22,878 bases of DNA from contig CAYSPS010000014.1 of the NCBI GenBank assembly GCA_964432975.1, positions 1 through 22,878 on the forward strand, written 5' to 3'. Below are positions 7,540-16,500 of this stretch, in pieces (the stretch's first letter is position 1; the number at the start of each line of letters is the position of its first letter). A model generated the notes under the pieces. That model saw only the letters and a program-made list of their open reading frames with translations, ran no database searches and was not told where the DNA came from. The stretch is from CAYSPS01 sp964432975 (GTDB lineage: Bacteria; Babelota; Babeliae; Babelales; UBA12409). The position numbers and the translations under genes were made by a program.

Positions 7540-8238
7540 ATGGCAACGCGTGGAAAAAAATATAGAAAAGCACTTGAGAAGATTGGTGAACAACGAAAAT
7601 TGCCGATTGATCGTGCATTGGCGAAACTAAAAGAAATTGCTTACGGCAAGTTCGATGAGACGGTTCGTGTTGATTTAACGTTGGGCGTCGATCCTGGCAA
7701 AACTGAGCAGACGGTTCGTGGCGCCGTTAATTATCCTCATGGCTTGGGTAGGCGTTTGCGCGTGCTTGTATTTGCTAAAGGTGAATACGCCGATCAAGCA
7801 AAAGGAGCTGGGGCAGACTTTGTTGGTGTTGAGGAGTTTGTAGCAAAAATTCAAGGCGGTTGGTTAGATTTTGAAGTCGCTGTCTCGACGCCTGATTTAA
7901 TGGGTGTGATAGGTCAATTAGCAAAAATCCTTGGCCCACGTGGGCTATTGCCAAATAAAAAGGTTGGGACCGTTACGTTTGATGTTGCTGACGTTGTTAA
8001 AGAGCTTAAAAGCGGTAAATCATTTTTTAAGAATGATCGCGCCGGACTTATACATATGCCAATTGGTAAGCTCTCATTTGAACCGCAGAAATTGCACGAC
8101 AACTTTGCTGCTCTTTTGAAAGCCGTTGTATTGGTACGGCCTGCTTCTGCAAAAGGGCGATTTATAAAAAGAACAACAATATCTTCAACGATGAGTCCCG
8201 GCATCGAAGTTGATGTTGATAGCGCCTTTAAGGTATAG
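7540..8238 (+). CDS. rplA: 50S ribosomal protein L1
   Basis: This 232-residue L1 is the protein of the mobile L1 stalk at the tRNA exit site. Recognisable parts are the start RGKKYRKALEKI, the segment DETVRVDLTLGVDPGKTEQTVRG, the central LGPRGLLPNKKVGTVT, and the final ISSTMSPGIEVDV. The frame is open from a TTG at 7534, but the ATG at 7540, nine bases after AAAGGG (7525-7530), is the better start. It lies 16 bases downstream of rplK. Confidence 0.97.
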   Translation: MATRGKKYRKALEKIGEQRKLPIDRALAKLKEIAYGKFDETVRVDLTLGVDPGKTEQTVRGAVNYPHGLGRRLRVLVFAKGEYADQAKGAGADFVGVEEFVAKIQGGWLDFEVAVSTPDLMGVIGQLAKILGPRGLLPNKKVGTVTFDVADVVKELKSGKSFFKNDRAGLIHMPIGKLSFEPQKLHDNFAALLKAVVLVRPASAKGRFIKRTTISSTMSPGIEVDVDSAFKV

Positions 8239-8246
8239 GAAACGCG

Positions 8247-8774
8247 ATGAATCGACAGCAAAAAGAAAACCTTGTTGACGTATTAAAAAAAGATTTTGCC
8301 GCATCTGCAGGTGTTTATGTGGTTGGTTGTAAAGGCGTTTCGGTTAATGCTTTGCAAACATTGCGTCGCGCATTGCGTGGTCAGGGCGCATCTTTGCGTG
8401 TTGTAAAGATGCGATTGGCTAAGCGTGCGATTGGGGACAATGCGACGTTTGATGAAGTGCTTCCCTATTTACGTGAGCAGCGTGGCTTAATATTTGCCTT
8501 CAAAGAGCCAATTGCGATTGCCAAGGTTTTAAGTGATTATGTTCGCGATAATGCGCAGCTTGAGCTTGTTGTTGCACGTGTCGAACACGAAATGCTTGAT
8601 GTACAAGCTATTCAACAACTTGCTCATTTGCCATCGCGTGATGTGTTGATCGCTCAACTGCTTGGCACGATGCAATCGCCGGTTGCGCGCACTGTTGGTT
8701 TGTTCCAGATGATGCTCATTCGTCTTCTTGTTGTACTCAAGCAGATTGCAGAAAAAAGAGAGCCTGAAGCGTAG
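8247..8774 (+). CDS. rplJ: 50S ribosomal protein L10
   Basis: This 175-residue L10 forms the base of the ribosomal stalk and carries L7/L12 dimers on its C-terminal helix. The N-terminal part (KENLVDVLKKDF, VNALQTLRRALRGQGASLRVVKMRLAKRA) is typical. The long C-terminal helix runs from about residue 140 and ends in charged residues. It begins eight bases after rplA, so the L10-binding leader known upstream of rplJ in many bacteria is absent here. A short AT-only hairpin (TAAATAA-GTTG-TTATTTA, 8775-8792) follows its stop codon. Confidence 0.95.
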   Translation: MNRQQKENLVDVLKKDFAASAGVYVVGCKGVSVNALQTLRRALRGQGASLRVVKMRLAKRAIGDNATFDEVLPYLREQRGLIFAFKEPIAIAKVLSDYVRDNAQLELVVARVEHEMLDVQAIQQLAHLPSRDVLIAQLLGTMQSPVARTVGLFQMMLIRLLVVLKQIAEKREPEA

Positions 8775-8792
8775 TAAATAAGTTGTTATTTA
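8775..8792 (+). other. Small AT hairpin between rplJ and rplL
   Basis: TAAATAA and TTATTTA form a perfect seven-pair stem with a GTTG loop, starting right after the rplJ stop codon. It has no G-C pairs in the stem and no T-run, so it is not a terminator. It could mark an RNA processing site that lets rplL be expressed above rplJ, or be chance in AT-rich spacer DNA. Confidence 0.3.
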
Positions 8793-8814
8793 GATCATAC
8801 GTATTGGAGAAATT

Positions 8815-9204
8815 ATGGCAGCAAAAGCAATGGACGATATTGTAAAACAGATATCTGAGCTATCGGTCAAAGATTTGGCCGCATTGATTAAAAAGCTCGA
8901 AGAAGAATTTGGTGTTTCCGCTGCGGCAATGACAGCAGCAGCACCGGCAGCAGCGGCTGGACAAGCAGCAGCGCCGGCAGCTGAAGAAAAAACTGAGTAT
9001 AAAGTAACGCTTAAAGACGCGGGTGCCGATAAAATTAAAGTAATCAAAGCGCTGCGCTCGGTTATTGCCGGTCTAAATTTGACAGAAGCAAAAGAAAAGG
9101 CAGAGGGGGCTCCTGTTGTTTTGGCTGAGGCAGCTTCGAAAGAAGATGCGCATAGGATGAAGGAGGCTATTGAAGCAGCTGGTGCAAAAGTAGAATTGTC
9201 CTAA
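8815..9204 (+). CDS. rplL: 50S ribosomal protein L7/L12
   Basis: This 129-residue stalk protein recruits translation GTPases. The N-terminal dimerisation domain (MDDIVKQISELSVKDLAALIKKLEEEFGV) is joined by an alanine-rich hinge at about residues 37-58 to the C-terminal domain. That domain holds the conserved DKIKVIKALRSV and LTEAKEKAEGAPVVL. GGAG precedes the ATG at 8815. It is the last ribosomal protein before rpoB, the usual order. Confidence 0.97.
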   Translation: MAAKAMDDIVKQISELSVKDLAALIKKLEEEFGVSAAAMTAAAPAAAAGQAAAPAAEEKTEYKVTLKDAGADKIKVIKALRSVIAGLNLTEAKEKAEGAPVVLAEAASKEDAHRMKEAIEAAGAKVELS

Positions 9205-9238
9205 ATTGTAGATAAGATCGTTTTGGAGGCGCCGCTTG

Positions 9239-12200
9239 ATGTTGCACGTACAAAGTAAGCAGGCCGTTCGTAAATCGNNNNNNNNNNNNNNNNNNNNNNN
9301 NNAAGCTCAAGGATGTCGTTTCGGTTCCTAATCTTATTGAAGTACAATCGAAGTCGTTTAATGATTTTGTACAACTCGATTATTTACCGGAAGAACGACT
9401 GCCGATTGGCTTGGAGCGTGTTTTTCGCGATATTTTCCCTATTGATCATGAAGGAAAGGTTTCGCTTGAATATATAAGTTATCAATTGGGTGATTGGGCA
9501 TGTACGTGTGGCAAATTGACCGGAATCAACAATCGTTATAGTTGGACGTGCTCTGCATGTCATGGTACTGGTTGTTCACGGTTAGATGATATGTATACCT
9601 GTCCATTGTGTAAAAAACCAGATAGCGCGCGCTATAAGACGTGCGCTTTTTGTCTTACGCGTGCACAACTCAAGCTGCCCATGACGGTTGATGAATCGCG
9701 ATCAAGCGGTCAAACCTTTGCGTTGCCATTGCGCATTAAAGTGCAATTAGTTACATGGAATGTACAAGAAAATGGTACTAAAGCTGTTCGTGACATTAAA
9801 GAGCAGGATATTTTCTTAGCCGATATTCCAGTGATGGCTGATGTTTATGAAGATAAGGGTCGTTTTTATCTTGGAAATCAAGCAACATTTTTGATTAACG
9901 GGGTTGATCGTGTTGTTGTGAGTCAGATGCATCGTTCCCCTGGTGTTATTTTTTCTAAAAGCAAAAAAACCAGTGATACGCGTGGGCGACCGTACTATCT
10001 TGCGCGTATTATTCCTATGCGTGGGTCGTGGCTGGATTTTGAGTTTGATACCAATGATCTACTTTATGTACGCATCGATAAAAAGAAAAAGATTTTAGTC
10101 ACAACATTTTTACAAGCACTTGGTATTGCGCGTAACGATATTATTGCGCATTTTTATGGAACCGATTCTTTAGAAGTTTCTCACGGAACTTTGTATAAAA
10201 AAGTTACTGATTCTTTGCTTGGTCAACGGATAGAAGTTGGAATGGTTCCTGCTAAATTGGAAAAACAATTTGTAGGAATTCGCATTACCAAAGAGATCTT
10301 ACGTCGTTTGCGCTCTGAGGGCGTTGATCGTTTGTTGCTGAAGCCGCAACAGGTTCTTAACAAGGCTTTTGCGCACGATGTCATTGATGGGCGTGGTGAA
10401 GTGCTTGCTCGCCAGGGTGAATTTGTTACCGAAGAACATATTCAGCAATTAAGCGAGCGTGACGGTCTAACTTTTGATGTAATTGCTTCATTTGGGTACG
10501 CTGTCCAACCAACTCTTGCATTGACATTGGCACATGATGGGTGTGTCTCGCAGGATCAAGCATTGCGTGAATTGCATCACAAGGTTTGGCCTGGCGATAG
10601 CGCTTCGCTTAAAGATATTCAAGCACGGCTGGAAGCTATGTTTTATTCATCGCGATTATATGATCTCACTAAAGTGGGTCGTTTGCGCATGAATCGTAAA
10701 TTAGGTTTAAATATTCCAGCTGATCACGCGGTATTGACGGTTGAAGACGTTATTGCAACTATTAAGTACTTGGTTGGTTTACGTGAACGCGGCGAAGGTG
10801 AACTTGATGATATTGATCATTTAGGCAATCGCCGTGTGCGTTTGGTTGGCGAATTGTTGAGTAATCAGTTTTATGTTGGTTTTTCTCGTATCGAACGCAT
10901 TGTGCGCGAACGTTTTCGTGTGCAAGATTTACATTCTTCGCTCATGCCGCAAGATTTTTTGAATGTTAAACCATTGTCTGCAATTTTGCGTGAATTTTTT
11001 GGAACAGGGCAGCTTTCGCAATTTATGGATCAGACAAATCCGCTTTCAGAGCTTGCGCATAAACGCCGTTTGTCTGCACTTGGTCCTGGAGGTGTGACAA
11101 AAGATCGCGCAACATATGAAGTGCGTGATGTACATACATCGCATTATGGACGCATTTGTCCTATTGAAACACCTGAAGGTCAAACCATTGGTTTAATTTC
11201 CTCACTGGCTACCTATGCAATGGTAAATGATCTTGGCTTTATCGAAACAGCGTACCGTCCCGTCAAGGATGGAAAAATTTCTGATGACGTTGTGTTCTTG
11301 GATGCCTTTGAAGAAGCTGATAAATATATCGCGCAAGCAGATGCGGTAGACAAAACTGGCAATAAAATTGAGGGTAACAGCGCCTTGGCGCGGCATCAAG
11401 GTAACTTTTTGTATACCGACGTTGATAAAGTTGAATATATTGACTTATCGCCAAAACAGTTGGTGTCTGTTGCTGCTGCACTGATTCCATTTTTAGAGCA
11501 TGATGATGCAAGCCGTGCATTGATGGGTGCCAACATGCAACGACAAGCTGTGCCGCTGGTTAAGTGTCAAGTGCCACTTGTGGGAACAGGCATAGAAACC
11601 GAGGTCTGCAAGGCGTCATGTGCCGTTATAACCGCTAAACATGCGGGCACTGTTAAGTATGTTTCTGCAGATGTAGTTATCGTGCGTGTCGATGAAAAAG
11701 AATTTGGTACGACAGATGCTTGGATTGCTGGCGGTATAGATGTGTATCATTTGCGTAAATTTGAGCGCTCGAGTTATAGCACATGGATTCATCAAACACC
11801 AATCGTACAGGTTGGAGATCGGGTGGAACGTGGTCAAATTTTAACTAATGGTGCTGCTATCCAAGATGGTGAATTGGCGCTTGGCTCCAATCTGCTTGTT
11901 GCTTTTATGCCATGGCATGGCTATAACTTTGAAGATGCTATTGTTTTAAACAAGCGATTGGTTGCTGATGACGCGCTTACCTCTGTAACAATAGATGAGT
12001 ACATCGTCGAAGCGCGTGATACAAAGCTTGGACCAGAAGAAATTACCCGTGATATTCCAAATGTGAGTGAAAAGGCGCTTGCAGCACTTGATGAAGATGG
12101 TGTTGTGCGTACCGGCACACGCGTTAAACCAGGAGATATTCTGGTTGGCAAAGTAACACTCAAGGGTGATGTGCAATATTCGCCTGAAGAAAAGTTATTA

Positions 12201-13589
12201 CGAGCGATTTTTGGTGAAAAATCTCGTGAGGTACGTGATACTTCTTTGCGTGTACCACCTGGAATTGAAGGGACTGTTGTTAATGTAAAAGTTTTTTCAC
12301 GCAGTGGTATTCGCAAAGATCGTCGCTATAAAGAAGTTGTTGCGGTGCAATCGGCGCGCATTAACAGTGAGCATGAAAAGCACATCATACTTCTTAAGGA
12401 GATGATTGCAGATCGTGCACTTGCGTTAATTAAAAAACAAAAACCCAGCTCGCGTGTTGCACAAAAATTGCTTAAAAATAAAAGTACATTTGATGAGCTG
12501 GAACTTGAAAAGTTATCTGTTGAAAAACTATTGGGAATCAAGACGGCGGATGAACAAACGAATGAACGAATTGCACAATTGATGCATACCTACCAGACCC
12601 AGTTGTCTGTTCTTGAAAATTTGTGCAAGGAACGCATTAATGCTCTTAAAAAGGGTGATCCGTTGCCATCTGGTGTTATCAAAATGATCAAGGTGTATAT
12701 TGCGGCTAAGCGCGCGGTACAAGTCGGCGATAAGCTTGCTGGTCGTCATGGTAACAAGGGTGTGGTATCAACCATTGTTCCGCGTGAAGATATGCCCTAT
12801 CTGGAAGATGGTCGCACTGTAGATATTGTATTGAATCCAATTGGTGTGCCATCACGTATGAATGTCGGACAAATTTTAGAAACAATTCTTGCATTTTTTG
12901 GTGTACAAGCCGGTCGTACTATGGCGCGTGCACTTGAAAACAAACTTTATGACGATGCGCTCGCGTATCTTGATCAATGGTATGGTAAGAAATTTATACA
13001 AGAATACATAGAAACATATGGCAAGAATGCGCTTGTTGATTTGGCGCGCAAAACCGCTGAGCGCGGCATGCATTTTTCAACACCAGTTTTTGATGGTGCT
13101 TCGCTTAATGAAGACATTCGGCCATTGCTTAAAAGCCTTTCGATGCCAGAATCTGGTGCCTATCAGTTACGCGATGGCCGTTCTGGCCAATATTTTAAGC
13201 AACATGTAACGATTGGTTCGATTTATGTCATGAAATTAAACCATATGGTTGATGATAAATTACACGCTCGTTCTGTTGGTCCATACTCACTTGTTACGCA
13301 ACAACCGCTTGGTGGTAAGGCGCAGTTTGGTGGCCAACGTTTTGGTGAAATGGAAGTATGGGCACTTGAAGCATATGGCGCAGCCTATACATTGCAAGAG
13401 CTGCTTACATACAAATCTGACGATGTAACCGGTCGTCACAAAGTGTATGAAACAATTGTTCGTGGTGATGGACAAGAGATACCTGATCCAGGACTGCCTG
13501 AATCTTTCAATGTTTTGATCAAAGAGCTGCAAAGTTTGGCATTACAAGTTGATTTGTTTAAGGGAAGCAGGGAGGAAATCAGTGAATAA
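9239..13589 (+). CDS. rpoB: DNA-directed RNA polymerase subunit beta, with a cysteine-rich insertion near the N-terminus; interrupted by an N gap
   Basis: This is the beta subunit of RNA polymerase. GGAGG (9225-9229) lies nine bases before the ATG at 9239, which reads MLHVQSKQAVRKS up to the N run at 9278-9302. The frame resumes at 9303 with KLKDVVSVPNLIEVQ. After FPIDHEG and EYISYQLGD comes an insert with nine cysteines (9501-9653: CxC, CxxC, C, CxxC, CxxC); normal sequence returns at FALPLRIKV. The rifampicin region (11001-11081) has the usual GQLSQFMDQTNPLSE and HKRRLSALGPGG. PIETPEGQTIGLI and AGRHGNKGV are intact. A helical insert at about 12340-12680 matches the place of the E. coli beta insert in the C-terminal half. 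The stop codon overlaps the rpoC start by eight bases. Confidence 0.95.
9278..9302. other. Assembly gap (25 N) in the rpoB N-terminus
   Basis: Twenty-five undetermined bases shift the rpoB frame by one, so the run cannot be the true length. Comparison with ordinary beta subunits (R-K-x-F-G-K) suggests only about two residues, Phe-Gly, are missing between VRKS and KLKDV. Confidence 0.95.
13569..13575 (+). promoter_or_regulatory. Ribosome-binding site that fixes the rpoC GTG start
   Basis: AGGGAGG lies six bases before the GTG at 13582, inside the end of rpoB. The next ATG (13594) would be 18 bases away, so the GTG is the likely start. Confidence 0.75.
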
Positions 13590-16500
13590 CCAGATGCTTG
13601 CACGCTTCAAAGAATATATTAATGCGACGCAGTTTAATGCTGTTCGTCTGGCGCTTGCTTCTCCTGAAAAAATTCGATCGCTTTCTTATGGTGAAGTTAA
13701 AAAAATAGAAACGATCAATTATCGTACATTAAAGCCGGAAAAAGATGGCTTGTTTTGCGCGCGAATTTTTGGCCCAGTGAAAGATTGGGAATGTAACTGT
13801 GGTAAATATAAGCGCATGAAACATCGTGGCGTAACGTGCGAAAAATGCGGGGTTGAAGTTATTCAATCTCGTGTACGTCGGGAACGTATGGGGCATATCG
13901 AACTTGTGGCCCCGGTTGCGCATATTTGGTATTTGCGCGGTATTCCAAGTTTTATGAGCATCGTGCTTGATATTCCGGTGAAAGATCTTGAACGCGTTGT
14001 TTATTTTGATGCTTATTTGGTTATTGCACAGGGTAACTCGCCCTATACACCAAAAACTGTATTAAATACATCTGAATATGAGGAATATCTGCAAACGCAT
14101 CCTGAGGATACTGCTTTTAAGGCAGACATGGGCGCGTATGCGGTTCGCGAAGTATTGCATGGGCTTGATCTTGAACTGGAGCTTAAAGTTTTAAAAAAAG
14201 AATATGAAAAAATAGCTTCGGTTACCGCGCGCCATAAGCTTATGCGTCGCATTAAAGTATTATCAGAACTGCGTGTTGCAGGCCAAAAGCCAGATTTGAT
14301 GGTCATCGAGGCATTGCCCGTGTTGCCACCGGATTTGCGTCCGTTGGTTCCGCTTGAGGGGGGGCGTTTTGCAAGCTCTGATTTGAATGAATTATATCGT
14401 CGCGTACTTAATCGCAATATTCGTTTGCGTCGTTTGATTGAGATTGAAGCGCCATCTGTCATTATTAAAAATGAAAAGCGCATGCTTCAAGAAGCTGTTG
14501 ATGCGCTTATTGACAATGGGCGACGCGGGCAACCGGTGCGAGGAAGTAATAAGAGGCCGCTCAAATCATTGAGTGAAATGTTGCGGGGCAAACAAGGACG
14601 TTTTAGGCAAAATTTGCTTGGCAAACGTGTAGATTACTCTGGGCGTTCTGTTATCGTTGTTGATCCTGAATTGCGCATGGATCAGTGTGGTTTGCCCAAG
14701 ATTATGGCGCTTGAATTGTTTAAACCTTATGTACTTGCAGAATTGGTACGGTGTGAGTTTGCGCCAAATTTAAAGGCTGCCAAACGGTTGGTTGAAGAAG
14801 GTGCTGACGAGGTGTGGGGCGTGCTTGAAGAGATTGTAAAAAATCGTCCTGTTCTCCTTAATCGTGCGCCTACATTGCATCGCTTGGGTATTCAAGCGTT
14901 TTATCCAATTTTGATGGAAGGCAAAGCGATCTCGATTCACCCACTTGTATGTACCGCGTTTAATGCTGACTTTGATGGTGACCAAATGGCGGTGCATGTG
15001 CCATTGAGTATTAAGGCGCAAGCTGAGGCACGCGAATTAGTTCTTTCGAGTAAAAATATTCTTTCACCTGCCAGTGGGCGTCCGATCTTCTTTCCAACAC
15101 AAGACATGGTGCTTGGTCTTTATTATATGACTAAAATTCGCCGTCATGTTGTTGGTGAAGGAACGGTTTTTGCCAATATTGACGAGGTTATAGTTGCGTT
15201 TCAGGCAGGTGCGGTAAATTTACATGCGCCAATCAAAGTTCGTATTAATGACGCATTAATTTCAACAACGATTGGACGTGTTATTTTATATGATGCTTTG
15301 CCTGCAGGTTCTTCGATTGAATGGGTCAATCGCATTGTTAAAAAAGGTGACGTTTCCAAACTTATTGATCGCGTATACCATCAATTTGGTCGTGAAAAAA
15401 CTGCACGCATGTTAGATAAAATTAAGCGACTTGGTTTTTATAATTCGACCATTGCTGGCCTATCTTTTGGTATTGATGATCTTGTAATTCCTGCAAAGAA
15501 AACTGAAGTTGTCGAAAAAGCTGAAAAAGAGGTTCAGCGTATTGAAAAATTATATCGCGAAGGGGCGATTACAAACGGCGAGCGATATAACAAGGTAATT
15601 GGTGTTTGGCAGCAGGCAACGAGCGATGTTGCCAATCATATGGTACAAGAAATGGAGTTGCAAGATGGCCAAGCATTCGCAAATCAGGATAGTAAAGATA
15701 AACCGTTTAATTCGGTTTTTATGATGCTTGATTCTGGTGCAAAAGGTACCAAGGAACAAGTCAAGCAGCTAGTTGGTATGCGTGGCTTGATGGCAAAGCC
15801 GTCGGGCGAGATTATGGAAACGCCGATTAAAAGTAATTTTAAGCAAGGTTTAAGTGTATTTGAGTACTTTATTTCGACACACGGTGCACGTAAGGGTCAG
15901 GCGGATACCGCGTTAAAAACTGCAAATTCTGGTTATTTGACGCGTCGTTTGGTCGATGTTGCACAAGACACTATTGTTACAATGCACGATTGTAAAACGC
16001 TCGGATATGTCGAACTTGCTGATTTACGTGAATCTGGTGAAACGGTGTGTCCGGTTGCACAGCGTATTTTCGGACGTGTATTGGCAGAAGATTTAAAAGA
16101 TCCTGTAAGCGGCGAACTTATTGCATCGCATGGTACGCTTATTGATAAAAAATTAGTAACACGTATTAGTGAGTCTGCAGTTTCTAGCGTTAAAGTTCGT
16201 TCGGTTATGATGTGCCAAGCCCGTCGCGGCGTGTGTGCGCAGTGTTATGGGATGGATCTTTCGTGTGGTAAGCTTATTGACATTGGGGTCGCTGCTGGTG
16301 TAATTGCCGCTCAATCGATCGGTGAGCCTGGTACACAGCTGACGATGAAAACATTTCATATTGGTGGTGCGGTTACTGGTTTGGGTGAACAAGCACTGTA
16401 TGTGGCTAAAAATGACGGCATTGTGCAATTGCGTCGCGTTAAATTGGTTAAAAATCGTGCCGGTATCGCTGTTGTTATGAGCCGCAAAGCGAAGCTTGCA

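Noticed and set aside
11921..12316. Long reverse-strand open frames opposite rpoB, rpoC, rplA and pnp
   Set aside because: They are shadows of strongly conserved plus-strand genes, with no ribosome-binding sites or recognisable protein content.
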